Below are positions 1 through 8,136 of a stretch of DNA of 18,459 nt, one piece after another. Below the pieces are notes generated by a model, which was not told the origin of the DNA, made no database searches, and saw only the letters and a program-made list of their open reading frames with translations. This stretch comes from JAWLCG01 sp041687295 (GTDB taxonomy: Bacteria > Planctomycetota > Phycisphaerae > SM23-33 > FEN-1343): positions 1-18,459 of the forward strand of contig JAWLCG010000054.1 of the NCBI GenBank assembly GCA_041687295.1. Direction: 5' to 3'. The translations under genes and the position numbers were made by a program. Numbering within the stretch: the first letter of the stretch is position 1; each line of letters starts with the position of its first letter.

Positions 1-7
1 GCCCTAC
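1..7. repeat. End of a GTAG-headed (REP-like) repeat at the window edge
   Basis: The first seven bases, GCCCTAC, are the inverted form of the GTAGGGC head seen at 6854, 7062 and 18222. This suggests that a repeat of the same family lies just left of the window. Only seven bases are visible, so the call is weak. Confidence 0.3.
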
Positions 8-30
8 AATATTCCCAAGGGAGGACCGCG

Positions 31-921
31 ATGGCACTGGAAGTGGAACGGATCGACACGCTGCCGCAGCTGGCGGCTCGGCCGGCGGATTCGCACAAGG
101 GCACCGCCGGGCGGGTGCTGGTGGTGGGGGGCTCGCGGGGGCTGATCGGGGCGGTGGCCCTGACGGCCAACGGGGCCCTGCGGGGCGGGGCGGGACTGGT
201 GATGGTGGCGGCCCCGCAGTGCGTGCAGCCCTACATCCTCGGCCTGGCGCCCTGCGCGACGAGCCACCCGCTGCCGTGCCGCGGCGACCGCCTGGACCGC
301 ACCGCCGTCACCGCCGTCCGCGCCGCCGCCGCCCGCAACGACGTGCTGGCCGTCGGGCCCGGCTTCAGCACGGGCGTTATCCAGCGGATGATCGTCCGAG
401 CCGTGCTGGGCCTGGGCACCCCGGCCGTGCTCGACGCCGACGGCCTGAACAACCTGGCCAATACACCCGACTGGCCCGCACAGCGTCGCGGCCCGCTGGT
501 CCTCACGCCGCACCCCGGCGAGATGGCCCGCCTGACAGGCCGGTCCATCGGCGAGGTGCAGGCCGACCGCACCGCCGCCGCCGTCTCGGCCGTGCGGGGC
601 TGGACCGCCGCCGGCCAGGGCCCGCTGGTGCTCGTGCTCAAGGGCGCCGGCACGGTCGTCACCGACGGGGCTCGCCTCTACGTCAACCGCACGGGCAACC
701 CCGGCATGGCCACCGGCGGCACGGGCGACGTGCTGACGGGCCTGCTGGCCGCCCTGATCGGCCAGGGCCTGGCGGCCTTCGACGCCGCCTGCCTCGCCGT
801 CCACCTGCACGGCCTGGCCGGCGACATCGCCGCCGACCGCGTCGGACAGGTCTCCCTCATCGCCACCGACCTGCTGGAGACGCTGCCCGCCGCCTTCGCC
901 CGCCACGCGGATGGCCCGTAG
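31..921 (+). CDS. nnrD: ADP-dependent NAD(P)H-hydrate dehydratase
   Basis: This 296-residue cytosolic enzyme repairs damaged nicotinamide cofactor by dehydrating S-NAD(P)HX to NAD(P)H using ADP. It belongs to the ribokinase-like YjeF C-terminal/CARKD family. Visible motifs are HKGTAGRVLVVGGS (22-35), GPG (109-111), LDADGLN (134-140), LTPHPGE (158-164), the anion-hole KGAGT (204-208) and GGTGDVLTG (229-237), whose Asp233 is the expected catalytic base. The NnrE epimerase domain often fused in front is absent, so this is the stand-alone dehydratase form. The ATG start has a good AGGGAGGA Shine-Dalgarno. The TAG stop lies in GTAGG, the first bases of a repeat. The next gene is convergent, so this is the last gene of its transcript. 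Confidence 0.95.
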   Translation: MALEVERIDTLPQLAARPADSHKGTAGRVLVVGGSRGLIGAVALTANGALRGGAGLVMVAAPQCVQPYILGLAPCATSHPLPCRGDRLDRTAVTAVRAAAARNDVLAVGPGFSTGVIQRMIVRAVLGLGTPAVLDADGLNNLANTPDWPAQRRGPLVLTPHPGEMARLTGRSIGEVQADRTAAAVSAVRGWTAAGQGPLVLVLKGAGTVVTDGARLYVNRTGNPGMATGGTGDVLTGLLAALIGQGLAAFDAACLAVHLHGLAGDIAADRVGQVSLIATDLLETLPAAFARHADGP

Positions 922-948
922 GCTCTCTTCGAGCACAGCGAGGCCCGG
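918..948 (+). repeat. GTAG-headed repeat overlapping the nnrD stop codon
   Basis: The element begins with GTAGGCTCTCTTCGAGC and continues into AGCGAGGCCCGGC. A degenerate copy is found at 15304-15334 (AGGCTCTCTTTGCGCGG then AGCGAGGCCCGGC). The right half is shared with the GTAGGCCGGGTCGAGC elements at 16163 and 8455. The TAG of GTAG is the stop codon of nnrD. Confidence 0.6.
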
Positions 949-968
949 CACCGATGACGGTGGAACGC

Positions 969-1064
969 GTAGGCTGGGACAGAGCGCAGCGGCGTCCCAC
1001 CTTCGAACGCTCACGCCCGCTCGAAGGTGGGACGCCGCGGCTTTGCCGCTTTGTCCCAGCCTAC
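969..1064. repeat. 96-bp palindromic pair of GTAG-headed repeats (BIME-like)
   Basis: Two inverted copies of GTAGGCTGGGACA, each followed by a GTCCCACCTTCGA-type arm, face each other around a short centre. The whole element starts with GTAGGCTGGGAC and ends with GTCCCAGCCTAC and can fold into one long hairpin or two separate ones. It sits between two convergent genes, so it may also act as a bidirectional terminator. A related copy with the same GTAGGCTGGGACAGAGCG and GCGTCCCACCTTCGA blocks lies at 16584-16650. Confidence 0.8.
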
Positions 1065-1067
1065 GAA

Positions 1068-3935
1068 CTACCGCCGCCGGCGCAGGCCCAGCACCCCCAG
1101 CGCCAGCAGCCCCAGCGTCGTCGGCTCGGGTACAGCCGTCAGCGTCACTTCGCCGGTCGTGTAGAGCTTGCTGAGGTCCCACTGGTGATCCGGCAGGCCG
1201 ACGACTTCGGTGAACTGCTCGCTCGAAGGCAGCAGGCTGTTCCAGTCAAACAGATCGAAGGTGGTTCCCACCAAAGCCTCCGGGTCCGTCCCCGGCGCGA
1301 AACCCAACCGCAACGTCCCGCCAAGGTTCGGCGTCACCCCATTGGCCACAGTGAGTGTCGAGCCCCACGTGGCGTCCGTGAAAACGATATCCAGGACCGC
1401 GCCATCCGAGAGGCCCATGGTGGCGTCGATGGTGATGGCGATACCGCCGTCGTAGTCGCGAACGGGCAGCACGTCGCCGGCCAACAGATTCAGTCCGGCG
1501 ATGTGGCCATCGGGAAGGATGGCGTTGCGCCTCCGGGTTTGCGGCAGGAGCGACTCGGAGAAATTCTGGGCTCCGCGCAGGTCGGCGCTTGCCAGCGTTG
1601 TGTGGGCGAGGGTTCTGACGGACATGTCGGCGAGATTGGCCTGGCACAGGTTGGCCCCGGTCAGGTCGGCGCGGAACAGGTCGGCGCCGCTGAGGTCCGA
1701 GCCGCTCAGGTCGGCCCTGGCCAAGGTGGTGGACTGGAAGTACGCGCCGCTCAGGTCCTGGTTGGCCAGGTTCCAGCCCGTCAGGTCGTTGTTGCTGAGG
1801 TTGCTGCCGTGCAGATCGCCGGCCTCCCAACTGGCTGTGGAATAGAGTTGTTCAGCCGTGAATCCTAGGGCGGTGGTTTGGTTCAGAGAGATCCCGGTCA
1901 CCTTCGCACCTGTGAGAACAGTGCCGGTCAGGTTGGCGATGCTGAGGTTGGCGCCGGTAAGATCCTGGCCGGCCAGGTTCCAGCCCGTAAGGTCCAGGCC
2001 TTGCAGGCTGATGCCGTGGAGATCTAGTGCCTTGTAGCTGGCCGTTCCGTAGAGTTGTTCGCGGGTGAACGTGGTGCTCGCGGTGATGCAGGCCTCCGCC
2101 AGCAGGGCCTCGCCCAGGTCGGCCCCTTCCAGATCGACTAGACCCAAACCAGCACCCGTGAGGTTGGCCCCGCGCAGGTTGGCCTGGCGGAGCGAGGCAT
2201 CCCCAAAAGAGGCGTGGCTTAAGTTCGCCCCGTGAAGGTCGGCGCTATCCAGCGTCGCCTTTTGAAAGTCGGCGCCGGAAAGATCGCAACCGGCCAGGTT
2301 CCAGCCCGTCAGGTCCAGGCCTAGCAGGCTGATGCCGTGCAGTTGGCCCATCTGGTAACTGACCGTCGAGGAGATCTGCATCATGGTCAGGCCTGTCGCC
2401 CAAGTGAAACTGGCCTGCACGATCGTCGCACCACCCAGGTCCACGCTCGTCAGGTTCGTCCCGTCGAAGTGCGCGCCGGTCAGATTGGCCCCGGTCAGGT
2501 CGGCCCCGGTCAGCGTAGAGTACTCGAAGCGCGAGCCGGTCAGATCGGCCCCGGTGAAGTTGGCCCCCACCTGGGAACCATATCTGAAGTTCACGCCGGT
2601 GACGATGGCCCCGCTCAGGTTGGCCCCGTCGAGCGTGGCATCTTGAAAGTTCGCATCCGTGAGGTCCTGATGCGAGAGATCCCACCCCGTCAGGTCGTTC
2701 CGGGAGAAGTGGATCCCGTGCAGATCCCTGGCCCGATAGCTGGCCGTTGAGTACAGCCGTTCCTTGGTGAAGCCCTTGGAGGTCGTGTCGCCCAGGTAGG
2801 CCTCTGCGATGACCGCGGCTTCGAAGCTGACGCCTGAGAGATTGGTGCTGGAGAAGTTCGCCTTCGTGAGGTTCTGGTTCGACAGGTCCCATCCACTGAT
2901 GTCGCTGTAGCGAAGATCGACCCCTTGGAGGTCGCGTGTCCGGTAGCTCGCCGTTGAGTAGAACTGCTCGCGGGTCAGGCCATAGTCCGGTGCTCCGTAG
3001 ACTTTCGCGCCCCGTATAATGGCCCCGTTCAGGTCGGCGCCCGCCAATCTGGCGCCGGCGAAGCTGGCCCCGGTGAGATCCATGCCAGCGAAGTCCCATC
3101 CCATAAGCCGCCCGCCCACGAAGGCAACGCCGTGCAGATCGCCCGCCTGATAACTGGCCGTGGAATACAGCTGCTCCTGTGTCAGCGAAGGGCTGCTCAG
3201 GTTTGCCTCCACGATCACTGCGCCGGTCAGGTTCACTCCGGCCAATTTGTAGGTGAGGCTGGCCCCGGTGAGATCTTGCCCGGCCAGATCCCAGCCCGTC
3301 AGGTCAATGTAGGACAGATCGACTCCGCGCAGGTTCCTCGCCTGGTAGCTGGCTGTCGAGTAGAGCTGCTCCTTGGTAAGCGCGGAGCAGTGGCTGAAAT
3401 TCGCCCCCGTAATCGTTGCTCCAGTGAAAGTAGCGTTTAAAACGGGCGAGCCTCTCAGGTTGGCGCCGTCAAGGATGGCGTCAGCAAGGTTGGCTCCCTG
3501 AAGATTGGTCGGCGTGAGTTGAGCGCCCGTGAGTTCTGCCTTGGACAGGTTCGCCCCAGCCAACACGACATGGCGCAGGTCGGCGTTGACGAGGATGGCG
3601 TTGCTGAGATCGGCTTGGGTGAGGTCGGCGCCGTACAGGTCGGTGTCAGAGAGATCCGCTCCTGTAAAGCGGGCGAAGCGCAGCGAGGACTTGTAGAAAG
3701 AACTGCCCGACAGGTCGAGTCCACCGGAGAAGTCGGCGTAGCGGAGATTGCGGGTCGTGGTATTCCAGTAATCCAGGAGCATGCCGGGGCCGGGCGGATA
3801 GTACTGGAGCCCCGGGATCACCTCCCCGGTCTGCCAGTTGTAGATCTGGCCTTGGGCGGGCTGGGCCGCCAGAACGGCCAGCACTGCAAGCGTCACGGCC
3901 AGGCCCTGACTGAGCATCCCCAGTTGACGAATCAT
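1068..3935 (-). CDS. Secreted modular pentapeptide-repeat protein with PEP-CTERM anchor
   Basis: This 955-residue exported protein has an N-terminal signal peptide ending near AQPAQG (residues 24-29). A right-handed beta-helix of A(D/N)LxG/DLTGA pentapeptides covers about 65-795. A non-repeat C-terminal domain (about 803-930) precedes a PEP-CTERM tail: VPEP at 935-938, a hydrophobic stretch and a final RRRR. Seven long modules begin with [LF]TxEQLYSTASY at residues 186, 251, 320, 389, 516, 622 and 692. Each continues DLHGxxL..DLTGW[DN]LAGQDLTGA. PEP-CTERM proteins are normally processed by an exosortase and displayed at or released from the cell surface; no exosortase is in this window. The ATG start has an AGGGGAT ribosome site. 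The stop is GTAG, with the BIME-like repeat 3 nt beyond. The ligand or role of the helix cannot be read from sequence. Confidence 0.93.
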   Translation of the reverse strand: MIRQLGMLSQGLAVTLAVLAVLAAQPAQGQIYNWQTGEVIPGLQYYPPGPGMLLDYWNTTTRNLRYADFSGGLDLSGSSFYKSSLRFARFTGADLSDTDLYGADLTQADLSNAILVNADLRHVVLAGANLSKAELTGAQLTPTNLQGANLADAILDGANLRGSPVLNATFTGATITGANFSHCSALTKEQLYSTASYQARNLRGVDLSYIDLTGWDLAGQDLTGASLTYKLAGVNLTGAVIVEANLSSPSLTQEQLYSTASYQAGDLHGVAFVGGRLMGWDFAGMDLTGASFAGARLAGADLNGAIIRGAKVYGAPDYGLTREQFYSTASYRTRDLQGVDLRYSDISGWDLSNQNLTKANFSSTNLSGVSFEAAVIAEAYLGDTTSKGFTKERLYSTASYRARDLHGIHFSRNDLTGWDLSHQDLTDANFQDATLDGANLSGAIVTGVNFRYGSQVGANFTGADLTGSRFEYSTLTGADLTGANLTGAHFDGTNLTSVDLGGATIVQASFTWATGLTMMQISSTVSYQMGQLHGISLLGLDLTGWNLAGCDLSGADFQKATLDSADLHGANLSHASFGDASLRQANLRGANLTGAGLGLVDLEGADLGEALLAEACITASTTFTREQLYGTASYKALDLHGISLQGLDLTGWNLAGQDLTGANLSIANLTGTVLTGAKVTGISLNQTTALGFTAEQLYSTASWEAGDLHGSNLSNNDLTGWNLANQDLSGAYFQSTTLARADLSGSDLSGADLFRADLTGANLCQANLADMSVRTLAHTTLASADLRGAQNFSESLLPQTRRRNAILPDGHIAGLNLLAGDVLPVRDYDGGIAITIDATMGLSDGAVLDIVFTDATWGSTLTVANGVTPNLGGTLRLGFAPGTDPEALVGTTFDLFDWNSLLPSSEQFTEVVGLPDHQWDLSKLYTTGEVTLTAVPEPTTLGLLALGVLGLRRRR

Positions 3936-4207
3936 AATTCGGTATCCCCTGTGCTTGTCCCGGCCTGAGGTGAATCTGCCGGTCGGTGACGGTTTTCCGA
4001 ACGAGCGTGCGCCATCGCGGCCCCCTCCCTGCCAGTGCGAGCGAGGCAGTGTCCGAGGCTACGGAGCAGCTCCACTGTACGTTGCCCTCCCCAAACCGTC
4101 AATATGAGGAATCCACGGATGCGGGCGGTCCGCGGCTCGCCGTTGACAGGGGCGGGCCCTGGGGCCTAGACTCGCCGGACTGGATTCCACACGAGGACCG
4201 CCCGCCT
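3936..4207. promoter_or_regulatory. Divergent intergenic region with a candidate sigma70 promoter for the ABC operon
   Basis: This 272-nt gap separates the divergent pentapeptide-repeat gene and the ABC importer operon. TTGACA at 4143-4148 is followed after 18 nt by TAGACT at 4167-4172, a plausible -35/-10 pair giving a leader of about 30 nt. I looked for a cobalamin riboswitch (B12 box and its conserved GCCACTG-type segments) and did not find one. No tRNA and no small ORF with a convincing start is evident. Confidence 0.5.
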
Positions 4208-5071
4208 ATGCGTACACTGCCGTTGGCCCTGACGATCCTGCTGGCCCTGGCTGCCCTGGCGACCGGCTGCGAGGCGCCGCCGGCCACGCCTGCGCCGTCG
4301 CCGCGGGTGGTGTCGTTCGCGCCGCACATTACGGACATCGCCTTCGACATGGGCCTGGGGCCGCACGTCGTGGGCGTGACGGGCTACTGCATGCTGCCCG
4401 ACGGCGAGGGCCGTACCGTCGTCGGCGACGCGTTCCGCGTCAATGCCGAGGCGATCCTCTCCGAGCAGCCCGACGTGATCTTCTACAACCAGAAGGACAC
4501 CGACTTCGACGCCCTGCGGCAGCTTCGGCCGGAGATCAAACTCGTCCGCGTCCGCAACGAGAACCTCGCCCAGCTCCGCGAGGGCATCCGGGCGATGGGC
4601 GAGGCGACGGGCAAGGGCGAGCTGGCCGAGGCGGTGCTGGGGCGGATCGACGCGAACCTCGACGCCGTCCGCCAGGCCGTCGCGGGCCGACCCCGCCCGC
4701 GGGTGCTGTTCGTCCTGGGCACCGACCACCCCAGCACGATCAACAGCCAGTGGACCACCGGCGAGCTGGTCGGCATCGCCGGGGGCGACAACGTCGCCGA
4801 CGAGGCCGGCATCGCCAACTGGGCCAACATCAACGTCGAGACGGTCCTGAAGCTCCAGCCCGACGTGCTGATCGTCGTGGCCGCCCCCGGCCAGGAGCAG
4901 GCCGCCCGCGACTACTGGATGCGCATCGGGGGCCTGCAGGCGGTGCAGAACGGGCGGGTGTACGTCCTGAGCGACCGCCGGCTGACGATCCCCGGCAGCC
5001 GGGTGGGCCAGACCGCCCGGGCCCTGGCCGAGGCGATCCATCCGGGGGCCTTCGCCGAGGACGCCCCGTGA
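4208..5071 (+). CDS. ABC transporter substrate-binding lipoprotein (BtuF/FepB type)
   Basis: This 287-residue periplasmic binding protein belongs to the TroA-like (Peripla_BP_2) superfamily that captures vitamin B12, siderophores, haem or related metal complexes. The start is placed at the ATG at 4208 because it begins a lipoprotein signal, MRTLPLALTILLALAALATGC, with Cys21 as the predicted lipid-modified residue. An upstream in-frame extension to 3986 reads through the promoter region and is rejected. The family core is visible: RVVSFAPHITDIAFDMG then VVGVTGYC, later EQPDVIFY and a second lobe with VLFVLGTDHPSTINSQ and LQPDVLIVV. The stop overlaps the permease start by 4 nt (GTGA), so translation is coupled. 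The absence of a B12 riboswitch leaves the ligand open. Confidence 0.9.
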   Translation: MRTLPLALTILLALAALATGCEAPPATPAPSPRVVSFAPHITDIAFDMGLGPHVVGVTGYCMLPDGEGRTVVGDAFRVNAEAILSEQPDVIFYNQKDTDFDALRQLRPEIKLVRVRNENLAQLREGIRAMGEATGKGELAEAVLGRIDANLDAVRQAVAGRPRPRVLFVLGTDHPSTINSQWTTGELVGIAGGDNVADEAGIANWANINVETVLKLQPDVLIVVAAPGQEQAARDYWMRIGGLQAVQNGRVYVLSDRRLTIPGSRVGQTARALAEAIHPGAFAEDAP

Positions 5072-6069
5072 GCGCCACCCCGCAGGCGTCAACCCGGCCC
5101 GAGGTGTCGGCCCGGCGGCTGGTGGCGACGGTGGTCGTGCTGGCCGTGGCCCTGGCGGCGGTGATGGCGGCGTGCAGCCTGGTGGGCGTGGCGAGCCTGA
5201 GCTGGCCCACCTGGCAGATGCGGATGCTGCGGATCCTGGCGGCCGCCATCGTGGGGGCGGGCCTGGCGACGGCCGGCGCGGTGCTCCAGAGCCTGCTGCG
5301 CAACCCCCTGGCGAGCCCGTACATCCTGGGCATCTCGACGGGCGCGGGCGTGGGCGTGCTGACGGGGCTGATCCTGCTGGAGGCGGGCGTGGGGGCGCTG
5401 TGGCTCAACGAGCCGGCCCTGGCGGCCGTCGGGGCCCTGGCGACGATGGCGGTGGTCTACGCCGTCGCCCAGCGCCGTGGCCGACTCGACCCGCTGAGCC
5501 TGCTGCTGACCGGCGTGATCGTCAACGCCTTCAACGGGGCGATCATGCTGTTCATCCAGGTCTACCTGAGCCCCAACATCCTGGCCGACTACATCCACTG
5601 GGCCATGGGCATGGTGCCCGAGGCGCCGAGCCCCTGGCTGCTGGCCAGCACGGCCGGGCTGACGGGGGCGGGGTGGCTCTACCTGTTCGGGCGCAGCCAG
5701 GCGTTCAACGTCCAGAGCCTCGGCGACGACGTGGCCAGCAGCTCGGGCGTCAACGTCCACCGCCTGCGCCTGACGACCTTCGCCGTGGCCAGCCTGATCA
5801 CCGCGGCCGCCGTTGCCCTGGCCGGGCCGATCGGGTTCGTCGGGCTCATCGTGCCGCACCTGGCCCGGCTGGTGCTGGGGGCCGACCACCGCCGCCTGCT
5901 GATCGCCTCGGGCTTCGTCGGGGCGATGTTCCTGGTATTGGCCGACACCTTCTGCCGGGCGACGGTGCTGCGTTTCGGCGGCGAGCTGCCCGTGGGCATC
6001 CTGACAGCCCTGATGGGCGGGCCGTTCTTCCTGCTGCTGCTGCGCCGGCGGCTGGGGGAGGGGCTTTGA
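5068..6069 (+). CDS. FecCD/BtuC-family ABC transporter permease
   Basis: This 333-residue inner-membrane permease belongs to the family that imports iron-siderophore complexes or cobalamin. The GTG start at 5068 lies inside the stop of the binding-protein gene. The protein is very hydrophobic throughout, as expected for about ten transmembrane helices. Family landmarks are GAVLQSLLRNPLASPYILG (70-88), the cytoplasmic coupling segment ending LGDDVASSSGVNV (218-230) and LAGPIGFVGLIVPHLARLVLG (251-271). Length is normal for the family. It presumably works as a homodimer with the ATPase encoded next, whose ATG overlaps this stop by one base (TGATG). Confidence 0.95.
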   Translation: MSATPQASTRPEVSARRLVATVVVLAVALAAVMAACSLVGVASLSWPTWQMRMLRILAAAIVGAGLATAGAVLQSLLRNPLASPYILGISTGAGVGVLTGLILLEAGVGALWLNEPALAAVGALATMAVVYAVAQRRGRLDPLSLLLTGVIVNAFNGAIMLFIQVYLSPNILADYIHWAMGMVPEAPSPWLLASTAGLTGAGWLYLFGRSQAFNVQSLGDDVASSSGVNVHRLRLTTFAVASLITAAAVALAGPIGFVGLIVPHLARLVLGADHRRLLIASGFVGAMFLVLADTFCRATVLRFGGELPVGILTALMGGPFFLLLLRRRLGEGL

Positions 6070-6857
6070 TGGCCGAGACGCACCCCATCCTAGAGGCCCG
6101 CGACGTGCACTTCGGCTACCGGGCCGAGGCGCCGGTGCTGCGGGGCGTCAGCCTGGCCGCCCGCGAGGGCGAGCTGCTGTGCATTCTGGGCCCCAACGGC
6201 TCGGGCAAGACCACGCTGCTCAAGTGCCTGCTGGGCGTGCTGGAGCCCTCGGCCGGCGAGATCGTCGTGGCCGATCGCCCCCGGCGGCGCTACGGGGCGA
6301 TGGAGCTGGCCCGCATCGTCAGCTACGTGCCGCAGACGACGGTGACGGCCTTTGCGTACAGCGTCGAGCAGATCGTCATGATGGGCCGAACCCCCCACAT
6401 GGGCCAGCTGGGCCTGCCCGGCGTGCTCGACCGCCGCATCGTCGCCGCCGCCATGGAGATGACGGGCGTGACGGCCTTCGCGGCCAGGCCGTTGGACGAG
6501 CTGAGCGGCGGCGAGCAGCAGACGGTGATGATCACCCGCGCCCTGGCCCAGCAGCCCCGGCTGATGCTGCTGGACGAGCCGACCAGCCACCTCGACGTCC
6601 GCCACCAGCTCGACATCTACCGCCTGATGGCCAAGCTCGCCCACGAGTGGGGCATGGCCGTCGCCTGCGTCAGCCATGACGTGAACATGGCCTCGCGGTT
6701 CGCCGACCGCCTGGTCCTGCTGGGCGAGGGCCGGTGCGCCGCCGCCGGCACGCCCGCCGACGTCATCCGCCGCGAGGTGCTCGAGAGCGTCTACCGCGTC
6801 CGCGTCCGCCTCGTCGACGCCGGCCTGCCCGTGCCCATGGTGCTGGCCGAGGCGTAG
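6069..6857 (+). CDS. FecE/BtuD-family ABC transporter ATP-binding protein
   Basis: This 262-residue cytoplasmic ATPase powers the importer formed with the two preceding gene products. Motifs are complete: Walker A GPNGSGKTT (41-49), Q-loop Gln89 (VPQT), signature LSGGEQQ (145-151), Walker B LMLLDEP (165-171), D-loop SHLD and the switch His203 (VSHD). Length and layout match iron-complex or cobalamin import ATPases. The ATG was chosen for its one-base overlap with the permease stop. The TAG stop is the start of a 12-bp palindrome, GTAGGGCCCTAC. Confidence 0.95.
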   Translation: MAETHPILEARDVHFGYRAEAPVLRGVSLAAREGELLCILGPNGSGKTTLLKCLLGVLEPSAGEIVVADRPRRRYGAMELARIVSYVPQTTVTAFAYSVEQIVMMGRTPHMGQLGLPGVLDRRIVAAAMEMTGVTAFAARPLDELSGGEQQTVMITRALAQQPRLMLLDEPTSHLDVRHQLDIYRLMAKLAHEWGMAVACVSHDVNMASRFADRLVLLGEGRCAAAGTPADVIRREVLESVYRVRVRLVDAGLPVPMVLAEA

Positions 6858-6865
6858 GGCCCTAC
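6854..6865. repeat. Minimal GTAG/CTAC palindrome at the ATPase stop codon
   Basis: GTAGGGCCCTAC is a perfect 12-bp palindrome made of two abutting GTAGGGC-type heads. It has the same ends as the 85-bp element at 18222-18306 with the middle missing. Its first TAG is the stop codon of the ATPase gene. Confidence 0.5.
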
Positions 6866-6891
6866 AGGGCTGGCGGTACGGTGGCACCGGC

Positions 6892-6925
6892 CCCCAAGCC
6901 CACGGATTGCCATCCGTGGGCATCT
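6892..6925. repeat. CCCACGGAT hairpin repeat, copy 1
   Basis: Stem GCCCACGGAT (6898-6907) pairs with ATCCGTGGGC (6912-6921) around a TGCC loop. The conserved flanks are CCAA to the left and ATCTCG to the right. It lies between convergent genes. Other copies are at 8233, 11800, 16707 and 18340. Confidence 0.75.
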
Positions 6926-7004
6926 CGTCCCGGCCGGGCCTGTGGGGCACAACGCGGCATGTCGGCCCTGCCCGGTGCGGATCCCGCGCCCCGCGAGGCG
7001 CCTG

Positions 7005-7034
7005 CGAAGACCCCGGGCAAGCCCGGGGCTATAT
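7005..7034. repeat. CCCCGGGC palindrome with GAAGAC/CTATAT flanks, copy 1
   Basis: GAAGAC (7005-7010) is followed by CCCCGGGC, AA, GCCCGGGG (7011-7028) and CTATAT (7029-7034). Two tandem copies in the opposite orientation lie at 11625-11684. This one is between convergent genes and could serve as part of a terminator. Confidence 0.7.
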
Positions 7035-7041
7035 AGGGGAC

Positions 7042-7062
7042 GGCGAGCACCGCCCGCCCTAC
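7042..7062 (-). repeat. GTAG-headed REP-like hairpin at the methyltransferase stop
   Basis: On the minus strand GTAG (7062-7059) is followed by a hairpin GGCGGGC / GCTCGCC, with one G-T wobble and a 3-nt loop. The TAG is the stop codon of the methyltransferase portion. The same head and stem (GTAGGGCGGGC) begins the element at 18222. Confidence 0.65.
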
Positions 7063-8122
7063 GTCTCCAGGCCCAGGGCGCTGCGGTATTCGGGCGTCTG
7101 CCACTCCAGGCGGTCGGCGGCGGCGGGGTCGGGCTCGCAGAGGTACATTTCGTGGCCGGGATGGCTGGCGATCCGCAGGCCGGCCGAGCGGAGCATGGCC
7201 TCCATGGCGGCGTGGTTGGGGATCCACCAGTTGGTCGGGTCGTCCTGGAGGCGGTGCTCGATGAAGGCCACGTGCGGCCGATCGCTGCGGGTCAGGGCGG
7301 CGCGGTCGTCCAGGGTCAGCCCGTCGGTGTAGGGGTAGACGTCGGTCGAGCCCATGGTGAGGCACTGGACGACGAGCTGCCGGCGGGCCTTGCGGGCGAC
7401 GATGTCCAGGCCCAGCAGCGGGTAGCGCAGGTGGTACATCACGCCGAGGAACAGCACCAGGTCGTACTGCCCCTGCTGGCTGGCAAGGTCGTAGACCTGC
7501 TGGCGGCGGTAGGTGATGCGGTCGGCCAGGCCGAACTGACCGGCCGCCCAGCGGGCCTGGGCCAGGTAGTGCTCGTCGAGGTCGATGCCGGTGACCCTCG
7601 CGCCGCGCTGGGCCAGCTGCAGGCTGTAGACCCCGCGTTGCAGCCGATGTCCAGGGCGGTCCAGCCCGTCAGGTCGGCGGGCAGGTGGTCGGCGAGTTGC
7701 TCCCACTTGAAGCGGGGGAAGTCGCCGAACCGGTCGTCCGGGTCGCCCTGCACACGGTCGAGCGTGGCCGGCGCGTCGACGTCCCAGAAGACGGTGGCGG
7801 TGGCGGCGTCCTTCATGTCGGCGACGGCCGCCTCCAGCTCGGCGTCGAACACGCCGACGCCGCTGGCCTTGACGACCAGGTCGGCCGAGCGGACGGCCTC
7901 GATCGTGCGGGCCAGTCCCGCTGCCGTCGCCGGCCAGACCACGACTCGCGCCCACGGCGGGTCGTCGATGTCGCGGTGCTGCTGGCGGTTGTAGGCGTCG
8001 GGCTCGTAGAAGCTCACCCGGTGCCCCCGCGCCGCCAGCGCCCGAATGATGCCCCGGTAGTACGTCGCCGCCCCGTTCCACATGGCCGAGACCAGGCTCG
8101 AGCCGATGAATGCGATGTCCAT
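7059..8122 (-). pseudogene. Chimeric, frameshifted CgeB-type glycosyltransferase N-terminus / SAM methyltransferase
   Basis: The N-terminal part, from the ATG at 8122, matches the start of a CgeB-type glycosyltransferase: MDIAFIGSSLVSAMWNG, ALAARGHRVSFYEPDAY, VVKASGVGVFD and FWDVDAPATLDRV. At about residue 130 (near 7730) it changes abruptly into a class I methyltransferase: GDFPRFKWEQLADHLPADL, then SAM motif I LDIGCNAG. The rest of the glycosyltransferase and the N-terminal stretch of the methyltransferase are missing. Just after LDIGCNAG the frame breaks at a run of four G (7631-7634). One extra base restores VYSLQLAQRGARVTGIDLDE through FLGVMYHLRYPLLGLD and DPTNWWIPNH to the stop at 7059. 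The methyltransferase part resembles the TIGR04290-type family, from memory. As written the gene cannot make either enzyme. A sequencing or assembly error is a live alternative. Confidence 0.8.
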
Positions 8123-8136
8123 GGAGAGTTCCGTCA

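Noticed and set aside
4..1182. Long minus-strand open frame opposite nnrD, and similar long antisense frames at 14184-16121 and 16486-18399
   Set aside because: Low-complexity Gly/Ala/Arg/Gln-rich translations with no family motifs, opposite clear genes. They arise from high GC and NNG/NNC codon use.
1068..3935. DNA-level direct repeats about 200 nt apart as a repeat array
   Set aside because: They encode the protein modules (EQLYSTASY) and are explained by the coding sequence.
3986..4207. N-terminal extension of the binding protein to an upstream start
   Set aside because: It would bury the lipoprotein signal peptide and crosses a good promoter; there is no family similarity.
3936..4207. 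Cobalamin riboswitch upstream of the ABC importer
   Set aside because: The conserved B12 box and core segments were not found.
7625..7640. Programmed ribosomal frameshift joining the two frames of the chimeric gene
   Set aside because: No convincing slippery heptamer or downstream structure was seen, and the gene is already broken by a domain deletion, so an indel or sequencing error is simpler.
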